Part shown: one piece after another, positions 52,019 through 60,868 of the stretch
Layout: every line of letters starts with the position of its first letter
How positions within the stretch are numbered: the stretch's first letter is position 1
From: Bacteroidota bacterium
GTDB lineage: Bacteria > Bacteroidota > Bacteroidia > UBA8524
DNA length: 64,000 nucleotides
Reading direction: 5' to 3'
Assembly (NCBI GenBank): GCA_016124735.1
Contig: WGMZ01000033.1
Location: forward strand, 96,537-160,536
Translations under genes and position numbers: made by a program
The notes under the pieces: generated by a model
The model's input: only the letters and a program-made list of their open reading frames with translations
Databases searched by the model: none
Told to the model about the DNA's origin: nothing

Positions 52019-52159
52019 AATTGACAGGTGCAAAAAACTCATTATTCTGTTTATCAGGCAAGCAAAAAATCCACAGACGCAATTCCTTTACGCGAAAATG
52101 CAAATTATGACCGCAATTCGCCATTGGCAGCCCTTTCATTTACAGCATATTGAGATGGA

Positions 52160-53392
52160 TTGAAGTTAAAAAAGAACAGAATCACCGGAATTGTGGAAAG
52201 AATCGACCGTTTCGTGAATCTTCGGCTCATCGAAGCGTTTATTTTTGCAGTGCTGCTTATGCAAATCGCCTACGTCTTCATCGCACTGCTTGCCATAATT
52301 ACCTGCTGGCAATTGTATTATCATTTCCGGTACTTTATCAAACTGGCAGCCTACCGGCCTGCTGAAGGGAGTAACTTCCCAAAAGTTCCGGTATCTGTAA
52401 TTGTGGTTGCCCGAAATGAATACAAAAATCTCGAAGCCAATCTTGAATCCTGGTTGAATCAGGACTATCCGGATTTTGAAGTTGTGGTAGTAAACAATGG
52501 CTCCTGGGACAAAAGCCAGGAATACCTGGAGCTGATGGAAGAAAAACATGCACGCCTGAAAGTTGTAAAAATCGTGGAGCAGGAGCGCTATCCGAAAGGA
52601 AAAAAGTTTGGTCTGACCCTCGGCATAAAAGCGGCCAGCAACGAATGGATGCTTTTAACCGATAGTGATTGTCGCCCGCAAAGCACGCGCTGGATACAGG
52701 AAATGAGCAGATATTTTGTTCAAGGTAAATCCATTACACTTGGCTATTCCCCTTACACGAAAAAAAATACAGTGTTGAATTTTCTGATTCGCTGGGATAC
52801 CTTTTATACCGCTTTGCAGTATTTATCCTTTTCACTGGCAGGCAAAACCTATATGGGGGTAGGCAGGAATCTGGCCTATACCAAAAGTCTCTTTTTCAGC
52901 GTCAAAGGATTTGCCTCGCATAATCATCTAATTGCGGGAGACGATGACCTTTTTATCAATGAAACAGCGACCCCATCAAATACCAGCATCTGCATCCATC
53001 CGGATGCTTTTGTAGCATCGACACCTAAAACTAATTTCGGAGACTGGATCAAACAGAAGAGAAGGCATCTCGGTGTTGGAAAGGAATACAAAGCCTCGAA
53101 CAAATGGCGAATTGCCGGTTTGCATATGAGTAATTCCCTGTTTTACGCTTCGCTTATTCCAGCTGCAATCTTCTGCTGGCCCATAAAAACTGATTACCTG
53201 TATCTTTTTCCCATTGGCATCTATGTGTTGCGCCTTTTGAGCCAGTATTTCATCTTTGGCTTTGCCATGAAAAGATTGAAAGAAACCAACCTTCTTTATT
53301 TGCTCCCATTCCTGGATCTTTACTTTCTCTTTTTCTACTTCTTTATGGGAGTGGGCGCTACCTTCAGAAAGCCTCAGCGGATGAATTGGTAG
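52160..53392 (+). CDS. Membrane glycosyltransferase, family 2
   Basis: This 410-residue protein has an N-terminal membrane segment (residues about 27-55), a GT2 catalytic domain (about 75-300) and about three C-terminal helices. The donor-binding region has VVARNEYKNLEANLESW. The usual DDGSxD is changed to N-N-G-S-W-D (about residue 114). The DxD is TDSD and the later acid pair AGDDDL. KQKRRHLG near residue 300 fits the acceptor motif (Q/RxxRW-like). TTG at 52160 is the only start that keeps the first helix. It probably builds a surface or cell-wall polysaccharide; substrate unknown. Confidence 0.85.
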   Translation: MKLKKNRITGIVERIDRFVNLRLIEAFIFAVLLMQIAYVFIALLAIITCWQLYYHFRYFIKLAAYRPAEGSNFPKVPVSVIVVARNEYKNLEANLESWLNQDYPDFEVVVVNNGSWDKSQEYLELMEEKHARLKVVKIVEQERYPKGKKFGLTLGIKAASNEWMLLTDSDCRPQSTRWIQEMSRYFVQGKSITLGYSPYTKKNTVLNFLIRWDTFYTALQYLSFSLAGKTYMGVGRNLAYTKSLFFSVKGFASHNHLIAGDDDLFINETATPSNTSICIHPDAFVASTPKTNFGDWIKQKRRHLGVGKEYKASNKWRIAGLHMSNSLFYASLIPAAIFCWPIKTDYLYLFPIGIYVLRLLSQYFIFGFAMKRLKETNLLYLLPFLDLYFLFFYFFMGVGATFRKPQRMNW

Positions 53393-53518
53393 ACTTTTGC
53401 AATCCTAGCAGAAAGAATTGCATGCGATTCTGGTAAGCCGAGTTCCTGTTTGTAACGTATTAAAGGAAAACACCCCTATCCTTCACACTAAAAACGGATA
53501 ACTGAACACCTAAAACTC

Positions 53519-54415
53519 TTACAAAGAGTTAAACCTTCCATACACGCCGAGTGGAAGATTCATACCTGAAGTGGATTTGAGATAAAGCTCTCCGGTATCA
53601 ATTACCCTGACATTTGGGAAGTGAACCTTCAACAGGTTCTCTGCAACCAAGGCACTCAGTCCCAGTGAGTATACATTGAGCAGGAAGAAACGATTCTTTT
53701 CATCCAAAAGTTGAGCTAAATCTGTCATCATTTCGTTCAGCGCTTCCTCAAGCTTCCAGCGTTCTCCTTTGGCTCCGATACCATAGGCGGGAGGATCTAA
53801 AAGAATCCCATTGTATTTCTTGCCACGCTTTACTTCTCGCTTCACAAATTTATGCGCATCCTCTACTGTCCAGCGAATATTGTTCAGATTCGACAACTCC
53901 ATATTTTCCCTTGCCCAGGAAACCACCTGTTTCACAGAGTCAACGTGCACCACATCAGCTCCGGCTGCTTTGGCCGCAAGAGAAGCACCACCAGTATAAG
54001 CAAATAAATTGAGCACCCTGGGTTCGTTTACCTTCATGCCTTTCACGGATTCATAGATAAAATCCCAATTGGCCGCTTGTTCCGGAAAAATTCCGACATG
54101 TTTGAAGCCGGTCAATGCCAGCTTCATGTGAAGTTTCAGACCTCGGGCATTGTAATGAATAATCCAATTTTCCGGCATATCCGGTGCCATCCACTCCCCG
54201 GAATGGGCCCCTTTTTGAGAGAAAACTCCATGCGCCATTTTCTTCCATTCTGATTCAGGAAGTCTCTTTGTCCAAATGGCCTGCGGCTCAGGTCTTCTCA
54301 AAATATAGCGACCGAATCGTTCCAGTTTTTCAAAATCACCGCAATCGATGAGTTCGTAATCTTTCCAGTGGGTGGGAGTCAGTAAATTCAAATTATTCCG
54401 CTTCTTGGTCGGCAA
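53519..54415 (-). CDS. Class I SAM-dependent methyltransferase (RlmI/RlmK-like)
   Basis: This protein of up to 298 residues has VLNLFAYTGGASLAAKAAGADVVHVDSVKQ, the SAM-binding motif I and II region, and LLDPPAYGIG, the D-P-P-x motif of N- or C-methylating rRNA methylases of the RlmI/RlmK class. No PUA domain is present, so it is a minimal form. The 5' end overlaps the exonuclease by 23 bases if TTG 54415 is used. A perfect -7 element (54413-54420, minus strand) covers that TTG, so translation may instead begin at TTG 54391. Confidence 0.85.
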   Translation of the reverse strand: MPTKKRNNLNLLTPTHWKDYELIDCGDFEKLERFGRYILRRPEPQAIWTKRLPESEWKKMAHGVFSQKGAHSGEWMAPDMPENWIIHYNARGLKLHMKLALTGFKHVGIFPEQAANWDFIYESVKGMKVNEPRVLNLFAYTGGASLAAKAAGADVVHVDSVKQVVSWARENMELSNLNNIRWTVEDAHKFVKREVKRGKKYNGILLDPPAYGIGAKGERWKLEEALNEMMTDLAQLLDEKNRFFLLNVYSLGLSALVAENLLKVHFPNVRVIDTGELYLKSTSGMNLPLGVYGRFNSL

Positions 54416-55127
54416 AGATAAGTGCTTCGCCCGTCAAAAGCGGCTTACCCTGAAAACGAAGCAATAATTGCGCAACCGTTATCACATCTTTTTGACAATA
54501 GACCCGAATTCTTTCCAGATCTTTTTCTTTCCAATATACCTCACCCACCTGAGACCCGTCAATATCATCTTTGGGAGTTGGGATGTCAAACACTTTCGCG
54601 AACAACCGAAGAGAAGTATAGCTTTTATAATCGCCGAATTTCCACAATTCCATGGTGTCGAGATGCGGCACTTCCCAAGGTTTCTTCCCCGGGAGATCCA
54701 ATAAGAGAGGCAGTTTGATTCCGTATATAGTCATACGTCGCGCCAGGTAAGGGAAATCAAATTCCTTTCCATTATGCGCGGCGAGTAAAAAACGATTGTT
54801 GTCAAAACGCGTATTCAGCAACCCGGCAAAATCAAGCAACAATTGCTTCTCATCTTCTCCAAAGAAAGACTTCACCCGAAATTGAAAATGATCGTCGTAG
54901 GCTCTAAAAAAGCCTACCGAGATGCAGATGATTTTTCCGAATTCTGCATAAATACCTGCCCTGGAATATAGTTCTTCCGGAGTCTGTTGGTCTGCTCCTT
55001 TGAGATTAGCTGCTTTAAGTTGCCACAAGGCTTTCCAATCTTCATCTAATAAATCAAAATCGGCTTGTTGAGAAACCGTCTCAATATCCAGCACCAATAT
55101 CCGTTCAAGGTCGAGTTGCTCAAGCAT
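54393..55127 (-). CDS. 3'-5' exonuclease, DnaQ/PolB-type RNase H fold
   Basis: This 244-residue protein has an exonuclease domain with all three motifs: VLDIET (Exo I, about residues 12-17), AAHNGKEFDFPYL (Exo II, His and Asn around residue 119-131) and YCQKDVITV (Exo III, near residue 209). The layout matches the predicted PolB-like exonuclease family (DUF, RNase H-like). It degrades single-stranded nucleic acid ends in repair or RNA turnover. Its 3' end overlaps the methyltransferase start, so the two may be co-transcribed. Confidence 0.85.
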   Translation of the reverse strand: MLEQLDLERILVLDIETVSQQADFDLLDEDWKALWQLKAANLKGADQQTPEELYSRAGIYAEFGKIICISVGFFRAYDDHFQFRVKSFFGEDEKQLLLDFAGLLNTRFDNNRFLLAAHNGKEFDFPYLARRMTIYGIKLPLLLDLPGKKPWEVPHLDTMELWKFGDYKSYTSLRLFAKVFDIPTPKDDIDGSQVGEVYWKEKDLERIRVYCQKDVITVAQLLLRFQGKPLLTGEALIFADQEAE

Positions 55128-55255
55128 AGCAGCAAGTTCTTATCTTTTTATTTGAGATACAATGGTTCCTGAAGAAATTGACATTCCCATGAAAAAGGGT
55201 ATTTGATGCCATTTCCTGGAATTCAATATCTCATTCCAGACTTACGGCAAGGCAT

Positions 55256-56032
55256 TTACCAACCGCCACCGGAACCACCACCGCCAAAACTACCGCCGCC
55301 AAATCCACCGCCGCCGCTAAAGCCTCCACCACCGCCGAAGCCACCGCTCCCGGAAGAAAAGTTACCCCAGCCGCCACCACCCATGCGGCCCAGCATATAA
55401 CCGGTCATCATTCCGCCACCAAATCCACCACCGCCTCTTCGCGATAAGAGTATAATCAGGATGATTGCTATTAAGGGTATCAAAAAAGCGATTCCCGTAT
55501 TTCGTTTTCCCGGATGTTTGCCATTTCCTTTGAACTCGCCCTTGGCTGCGGCAAAGACATCATCCAATGCTTTATTAAAACCGGCATAATAATTTCCCTG
55601 ACGGAAGGCAGGTTTCAGATCCTCCTCAATAATATAATGCGATATTGCATCTGTGACGGCCGGTTCCAACCCACGCCCCACCTGAATCCGGAGCTTATGC
55701 TCATCCATAAAGGCAGCAATCAGCAATCCATTATTTTTTTCTTCCTGCCCGATTCCCCATTTCTCTGCAAGACGGTAGGTATAGTCGAAATCATCTTCTC
55801 CTTCCAGGCTGGGTTCCGTAAGGATCACAATCTGGGTTGAAGTAGAGTCCTGATACGCAACAATTTTGTATTCAAGCGCCTGCTTCTGTTCAGGACTCAA
55901 TACCCCTGCCAGATCATAAACGCGTTGTCCTTCAACAAGCTTCGGAAAATCTTTGGCGTCCAGGGAAAGGGCTGTAAACAGACCAATAATGAGGAGCAGA
56001 AGTGGGGTTTTAACCGTAGGAAATTTCGTCAC
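55256..56032 (-). CDS. TPM domain protein with Gly-rich tail
   Basis: This 258-residue protein has a signal peptide or anchor (residues about 8-27), a TPM domain (about 35-165, with YDLAGVLSPEQKQAL and QIVILTEPS), a membrane segment (about 180-198, IAFLIPLIAIILIILL) and a Gly-rich, low-complexity tail that ends SGGGW. TPM proteins are often encoded next to LemA. The 5' end overlaps the preceding TPM gene by 23 bases. Function is not established; a role in photosystem II assembly is known only in plants, so here it is unknown. Confidence 0.85.
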   Translation of the reverse strand: MTKFPTVKTPLLLLIIGLFTALSLDAKDFPKLVEGQRVYDLAGVLSPEQKQALEYKIVAYQDSTSTQIVILTEPSLEGEDDFDYTYRLAEKWGIGQEEKNNGLLIAAFMDEHKLRIQVGRGLEPAVTDAISHYIIEEDLKPAFRQGNYYAGFNKALDDVFAAAKGEFKGNGKHPGKRNTGIAFLIPLIAIILIILLSRRGGGGFGGGMMTGYMLGRMGGGGWGNFSSGSGGFGGGGGFSGGGGFGGGSFGGGGSGGGW

Positions 56033-56450
56033 TTAATTCGTTTTTGTCGTCAGATTGATAAGGGAAATGCGATTTAAGCTGTTCACCTGCCATGCGGATG
56101 CCTTCTGACAAACCTTCCGCATATTTCCCGGATTTAAATGAATGGGTTACATGATTTCGGATCTCATCCCAAAAGGTAACCGGAACTTTTGCATTGATCC
56201 CGCCATCTCCCAAAATAGCAAACTTGCGGTCTTCGTAAGCAAGATAGAATAAGACCCCGTTTCTCAGTTTGGTCTTATGCATCTCTAAAAATCCAAAAAC
56301 ATCAGCCGCCCGATCGAGTACATCGATCTTGCAGTATGGTTCTATATGAAGTCGGATTTCTCCCGAGGTGTCTTTTTCTGCCGACTTAATGGCCTCTGTG
56401 ATTTGACTTTCTTCCGCCGGACTCAGAAATTTTTTATCGAGTAATCCCAT
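56010..56450 (-). CDS. TPM domain protein
   Basis: This 146-residue protein is a short TPM domain without signal peptide or Gly-rich tail: FLSPAEESQITEAIKSAEKDTSGEIRLHIEP opens the fold and KFAILGDGGINAKVPVTFWDEIRNHV closes it. It lies two bases after the LemA stop and overlaps the next TPM gene, so LemA and the two TPM genes form one tight transcript. It is probably a soluble partner of the membrane TPM protein. Confidence 0.83.
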   Translation of the reverse strand: MGLLDKKFLSPAEESQITEAIKSAEKDTSGEIRLHIEPYCKIDVLDRAADVFGFLEMHKTKLRNGVLFYLAYEDRKFAILGDGGINAKVPVTFWDEIRNHVTHSFKSGKYAEGLSEGIRMAGEQLKSHFPYQSDDKNELSDEISYG

Positions 56451-56452
56451 CC

Positions 56453-57043
56453 TTACTCCTTAAACATTTTATTTACATCGGGCGCCTGATCTGCATTCTC
56501 GCTCACGGCTTCAAATCCTTGTTTCATTTGAAATTCGCCATCGCTAAACATGCTCAATGCCCATCTTTTAAAGAATCCGCGGATATGCTTATTGTATTCC
56601 GCTACGGCCGCATTGTAATTGTCCCGCTCCACTTTAATCCTGTTTTCCGTCCCTTCCAACTGAGATTGAAGGGTTGCAAAATTAGCCGTAGAACGAATCT
56701 CGGGGTAGGCTTCGAATGCAAGATTGATAGCCGTATTTATTTTTTTACCGGCCAGGGTCAAATCTTCCGGAGTTTTCGCTCCAACAATTCCGGCTCTCGC
56801 CTGCGTAACCTGCGTCAAAATGGTTTTTTCATTTTCGGCAGATGCTTTAACAGTCGCTACCAATTCCGGAACCAGATCCGCTCTTCTTTGATAAGCCGAT
56901 TGCACATTGGACCAGGCTTTTTTACTGTCCTCATCCAGGCTCACAGCCCTATCATATACACCGGCCCCCCAGCGAAAGAATCCAATACCACCTAATACAA
57001 TTACACCAAGGATGGCGAGTACAACAATTAAGGTCTTGTTCAT
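56453..57043 (-). CDS. lemA: LemA family protein
   Basis: This 196-residue protein has an N-terminal membrane segment (residues about 5-25, LIVVLAILGVIVLGGIGFF) and the LemA helical domain with AWSNVQSAYQRRADLVPELVATVKA and ENRIKVERDNYNAAVAEYNKHI. It is first in a LemA-TPM-TPM set on the minus strand, downstream of lipB by 15 bases. LemA is conserved in many bacteria but its molecular role is unknown. Confidence 0.9.
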   Translation of the reverse strand: MNKTLIVVLAILGVIVLGGIGFFRWGAGVYDRAVSLDEDSKKAWSNVQSAYQRRADLVPELVATVKASAENEKTILTQVTQARAGIVGAKTPEDLTLAGKKINTAINLAFEAYPEIRSTANFATLQSQLEGTENRIKVERDNYNAAVAEYNKHIRGFFKRWALSMFSDGEFQMKQGFEAVSENADQAPDVNKMFKE

Positions 57044-57058
57044 GTTCGTAAGATACTA

Positions 57059-57784
57059 TTATACCCCTACTGCATCAAACTCAATGCTAAAGAGTTCTGC
57101 CATGCGGGCCTTTACCCGCTCTTTTACCTCATCCATCGATACTTCTCTTCCCAACTCCGCCTGCAGACTGGTTACGGCTTTATCGTCAATCCCGCAGGGC
57201 ACTATATGTTTAAAGTAATTCAGGTCGGTATTTACATTCAATGCAAGCCCATGCATTGTGATCCAGCGGGAACAACGGATTCCCATGGCACATATCTTTC
57301 TGGCCCTGTCCAAATTGTCAGGTTCGATCCAGACGCCTGTCAATCCGTCTATTCTCCCTGACGCAATGCCATAGTCTTTAAGTGCTAAGATGATAGCTTC
57401 TTCCAGGTAACGCAGAAATTTATGGATATCGGTAAAATAATACTCCAGATCAAAAATGGGATAGGCTACCAATTGTCCATATCCATGATAGGTGATATCT
57501 CCCCCGCGGTTAATCGGAACAAAAGTCGCTTTGATTTCCTCAAGTCCCTTTTCATCCACCAACAGGTTTTCCATATGTCCCGATTTCCCGAGGGTATAAA
57601 CATGTGGATGCTCCACATAAAGCAGATAATCTTCCGTTTCAGGGCCAAGGTATTCCTCCCCGGCCACTTCCGCCTTTCTCTTTGCCAATTTGATTGCTAC
57701 ATTCTCACCAAAAAGTTTTTCCTGATAATCCCAGACCTCCTGATAAGGCATGGTTCCCAATTCTTCGAAATGGACCTTACGCAT
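57059..57784 (-). CDS. lipB: Octanoyltransferase LipB
   Basis: This 241-residue protein transfers octanoate from acyl carrier protein to lipoyl domains. RGGDITYHGYGQLVAYPI is the substrate loop, ARKICAMGIRCSRWITMHG holds the catalytic Lys region, and HIVPCGIDD carries the catalytic Cys (about residue 188). The start at ATG 57784 is fixed by a perfect -7 element at 57789-57796. It shares strand and tight spacing with the LemA genes downstream, which is probably only positional. Confidence 0.93.
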   Translation of the reverse strand: MRKVHFEELGTMPYQEVWDYQEKLFGENVAIKLAKRKAEVAGEEYLGPETEDYLLYVEHPHVYTLGKSGHMENLLVDEKGLEEIKATFVPINRGGDITYHGYGQLVAYPIFDLEYYFTDIHKFLRYLEEAIILALKDYGIASGRIDGLTGVWIEPDNLDRARKICAMGIRCSRWITMHGLALNVNTDLNYFKHIVPCGIDDKAVTSLQAELGREVSMDEVKERVKARMAELFSIEFDAVGV

Positions 57785-57788
57785 GGGG

Positions 57789-57796
57789 CAAAGTTA
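57789..57796 (-). promoter_or_regulatory. -7 promoter element of lipB
   Basis: On the minus strand this reads TAACTTTG, a perfect TAnnTTTG element, four bases ahead of ATG 57784 and followed by the typical CCCC. The nearest TTG upstream (57822-57820) is 23 bases away, slightly more than usual. Confidence 0.5.
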
Positions 57797-57894
57797 CGGA
57801 TTAGATACTACACGATAGTCAACAGTCGACAGACTGGAGAAGATGGATAATTCAGAACAAGTCCGAAACAAAATACTTTGGCTCCTTGATCGAG

Positions 57895-58782
57895 TCATCT
57901 TCTATCTTTTCTATAATTCTTCCGTTGTTTCAGGTTTTCCATGTACACTTCCTTACCGAAATTGTACCTGCGCACGATTTTTTTTCTGAATAGATAGAAT
58001 GTTATCAATTGATCATTCTTGACAAATCCGTGAATTGGGTCTGTCGATGTATTCGTCACTTCTCCATTTAAAATTTCCAAGAGCTGCTGAAAATCTGATG
58101 CCTTGTACCTATTGAATTGATGTGCACCCTTTGCGAGATACATGAAAGTATTAGGATTATACTTCTTTTGACCACAGTACTCAGTTAGGAGAAACTCATA
58201 GGGAATGCGTTTATATTTATACGTACCACAAAAAACAACAGGTTTGTCTTTCACTTGGGAATAGTCAACCTTCTTATAGAAATTTTTGTGCTGAGGATAC
58301 GCATTGTATACAATCAGGCCATCAAAATAATCCGGATTCGAATAAAAAATTTTATAACTCCCGGTGCCTCCATCCGAAAATCCTGAGAGATAGATTCCTT
58401 CATACCTTTTCTCACCCGATTGAATCATCTGTTTTATTTTATCGAAGGCAGTTTCGGGTTCATCCAGCCAATTGAGCCCATCGCTGGTAATGGGCACCAA
58501 TACATCCAACCCGTACTTCGCATTCATCGATACGAAACTTTCATTTCCCTCCAACAACACGGCAAGTTCTATTTGATTTTGGTTCTCTTTGAAATACGGG
58601 TTATTTACCCCTCCATGCAGAAAAATCATCAATTTACGATTGGCCGCATTTTCAATTTTGTAATAATGTTCTTTCCCTTGCAATAAGTAACTCGTATCGC
58701 ACGAACGTGAAATTGCGTCAACTGGAACCAACCCAATCAATAAGAAAAGGATTCCCTTGAATAAGTTAAATACGGTCCGCAT
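57895..58782 (-). CDS. Exported alpha/beta-hydrolase-like protein
   Basis: This protein of 295 residues is read from ATG 58782. It has a signal (residues about 5-24), an oxyanion-type segment MIFLHGGVNN (about 57-66) and a nucleophile elbow G-F-S-D-G-G (about 148-153), so it is an alpha/beta hydrolase of the PHB-depolymerase or esterase-like group. The likely catalytic His is in AKGAHQFN (about residue 228). The C-terminus is long, basic and not conserved. Substrate unknown. Confidence 0.7.
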   Translation of the reverse strand: MRTVFNLFKGILFLLIGLVPVDAISRSCDTSYLLQGKEHYYKIENAANRKLMIFLHGGVNNPYFKENQNQIELAVLLEGNESFVSMNAKYGLDVLVPITSDGLNWLDEPETAFDKIKQMIQSGEKRYEGIYLSGFSDGGTGSYKIFYSNPDYFDGLIVYNAYPQHKNFYKKVDYSQVKDKPVVFCGTYKYKRIPYEFLLTEYCGQKKYNPNTFMYLAKGAHQFNRYKASDFQQLLEILNGEVTNTSTDPIHGFVKNDQLITFYLFRKKIVRRYNFGKEVYMENLKQRKNYRKDRR

Positions 58783-58878
58783 TCCGGAAGACAATTTAAC
58801 CGATTTGAGTCGGAACTGTTACCAATTTCGTCGAATGGAAGGATGAGACACCTGATTTAAGACCCCATAATTATTACC

Positions 58879-59256
58879 TCAGCTCCAAATTTCCCTACTT
58901 CCCATAAATGCATTTTCAAAATGGCGAATCTCCATTACATTGCCCAATACTTTGACAGAGATGATGTCGAAACGCAAGGAGTATGCACCTGAAAGTTTTT
59001 CTAAAAAATGAATGGCAGCCTTTTCCATCCGGTTTTTCTTCGGCCTTTGAACAAAAGTCTCCGGCTCCCCAAAATAATCCGAGCTCCTGGTTTTTACTTC
59101 AATGAAGACCAGTTCCTCATCTCGTCCACAGATTAAGTCAATCTCAGCTCTTCCGCAACGCCAGTTTCTTTCGAGAATCAAATAGCCTCTTTCTTCCATA
59201 AACCGGGCGGCTGCCCGCTCTCCTTTTAATCCAATTTTCAGATGATTCGCTTGCAT
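58879..59256 (-). CDS. YraN family putative endonuclease
   Basis: This 125-residue restriction-endonuclease-fold protein has GERAAARFMEERGYLILERNWR, then G-R-A-E-I-D-L-I and VFIEVKTRSS, giving the E-D-ExK metal site of the family. YraN proteins are widespread and their true substrate is not known. The gene lies alone, with the hairpin-rich element at 59324 between it and the helicase gene upstream. Confidence 0.88.
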   Translation of the reverse strand: MQANHLKIGLKGERAAARFMEERGYLILERNWRCGRAEIDLICGRDEELVFIEVKTRSSDYFGEPETFVQRPKKNRMEKAAIHFLEKLSGAYSLRFDIISVKVLGNVMEIRHFENAFMGSREIWS

Positions 59257-59323
59257 ACTACAAGTTAGACAAGAGCTTCTGTAGTATTAGTCACGGAATG
59301 GTCAAATTCAATCCAGAGAATTA

Positions 59324-59412
59324 AGCACTCGGCCCGGAAGGCTTGAGTGCCATGAGGTTTATTTTGACTCAGATAAAATATCGATAAGGCTATCCGGACC
59401 GTGTGATTCCAG
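59324..59412. repeat. Hairpin-rich intergenic repeat, copy A
   Basis: The first hairpin AGCACTC-GGCC/GGCT-T-GAGTGC lies at 59324-59350, followed by an A/T-rich linker TTATTTTGAC and GATAAAATATC, then GGC-TATCC-GGACC. About three-quarters of positions match copy B at 63891-63980 by eye. A further perfect nine-base hairpin GTGATTCCA/TGGAATCAC overlaps its right end (59403-59423). On the minus strand the copy reads as a short peptide tail ending D-I-L-S-E-S-K-stop. Confidence 0.7.
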
Positions 59413-59452
59413 CATGGAATCACCATTTAATCTTTTATGGAAATCCCCTTTG

Positions 59453-60754
59453 TCAAATCAAAAGATTCTTCCGGGCAAAATCCACCACCCTTTCATCCAC
59501 AATGATATCGGGATAACGTATGAGCTGCCTGAGATAGAGTCCATTCAAGGTTCGGCAACGGCTGAGAGCCACGTAAAGCTGTCCATGCGCAAAGGCCCCT
59601 CCACCCAAATCGATGATGGCCTTTTCAAAAGTCAGGCCCTGGCTCTTATGAATGGTAATGGCCCAGGCAAGCTTAACCGGATATTGGGTAAACTGTCCGA
59701 CAACATCCGATTGAATTCTTCTGTTCACATTATCGAAACGGTACACCTTATTCTCCCAGGTTTCTTTCTGCAGCGCCACTTCCTCTCCATCTTCCAGTTC
59801 TACCCAAATATTCATCTCATCCAGTGCAGTAACTCTTCCCAAAGTTCCGTTCACATATTTGCCAGTACTGTGGTTCTTGATAAAGACCACCTGTGCTCCC
59901 TTTTTTAGAAAAAGCTTGGGTGCAGTTGGTAAATTCCGAAGATTGAAATCGCCTTCTACTTTACCATTGTATTCAAAAACTTTGCCCTCTAATTGACCCA
60001 ACATGTATTCATTGATGTCGTCGGCCATGCGGTTTCGTGTACATAAAGTAATGACCATCTCATCTGTATCCGGTTCGTAGTCGGGGTTGTAACGACTATT
60101 GATTTCTTCCAATTCTCCTTCACCCGCATTACCCAAACGAATACTGTTTAAAAGATGGATAAATGTCTCATCCTGCTGCCGGTAAACTTTGGTCAGCTCA
60201 ATATTCGGAAGCGACAAATCCTCAAAAACACGCGCATGGAAAAAGTAGTGGCTTTGGTAAATTTCCGAGAACAGATGACGTTCCACCTCTGAGTTCTGGA
60301 TAACCGGTTCCAACTGAAACATATCCCCAAAGAACACCACCTGTTTTCCTCCAAACGGAAAGGGAGAATTGAGGTTGATGCGCAGGGAATAATCCATGGC
60401 ATCAATGATATCTGCCCGAAGCATAGAAACCTCATCCACCACCAGGACATCCATCTCCTTCATGATCTTGTATTTGGGATGATACTTGGGGTATTTCTTG
60501 ATTTCGCTGTCGCCCGGCATCAGGGGACGCAATGGCAATCCGAAAAAAGAGTGAACCGTTACCCCACCTGCATTGATAGCCGCGATTCCGGTTGGGGCAA
60601 CCACTACCGCTTTTCTTCCCGATTCTTTTACAAAATGCCTGAGCAAGGTAGATTTACCCGTACCAGCCTTTCCGGTTATTAAAACTGTCTCCCGGGTTTT
60701 CATCATCACATCCCAGGCATGGCGAAAGCCACTGTTCATCTCTATTTCTTTCAT
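59453..60754 (-). CDS. PIF1-like ATP-dependent DNA helicase
   Basis: This 433-residue superfamily 1B helicase has Walker A GKAGTGKST (about residues 27-35), APTGIAAINAGG (motif Ia), VVDEVSMLR (Walker B), FFGDMFQLEP (motif III), and in the second half ITIHKSQGLT and YVALSRCRTLNGL. This is the core of RecD2/PIF1-type helicases without extra domains. It unwinds DNA with 5'-3' polarity in known members. The gene is followed by copy A of the hairpin-rich repeat. Confidence 0.88.
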   Translation of the reverse strand: MKEIEMNSGFRHAWDVMMKTRETVLITGKAGTGKSTLLRHFVKESGRKAVVVAPTGIAAINAGGVTVHSFFGLPLRPLMPGDSEIKKYPKYHPKYKIMKEMDVLVVDEVSMLRADIIDAMDYSLRINLNSPFPFGGKQVVFFGDMFQLEPVIQNSEVERHLFSEIYQSHYFFHARVFEDLSLPNIELTKVYRQQDETFIHLLNSIRLGNAGEGELEEINSRYNPDYEPDTDEMVITLCTRNRMADDINEYMLGQLEGKVFEYNGKVEGDFNLRNLPTAPKLFLKKGAQVVFIKNHSTGKYVNGTLGRVTALDEMNIWVELEDGEEVALQKETWENKVYRFDNVNRRIQSDVVGQFTQYPVKLAWAITIHKSQGLTFEKAIIDLGGGAFAHGQLYVALSRCRTLNGLYLRQLIRYPDIIVDERVVDFARKNLLI

Positions 60755-60868
60755 TTATTCCCTGACCAGTTTTCCGGATATCAGTCCTGATTCTATCTTA
60801 GTTTCAAGATTAGGCTTTCTTTGAATAAAGACCATGAACATGGAACTCAGACCAATAAATTTGACATG

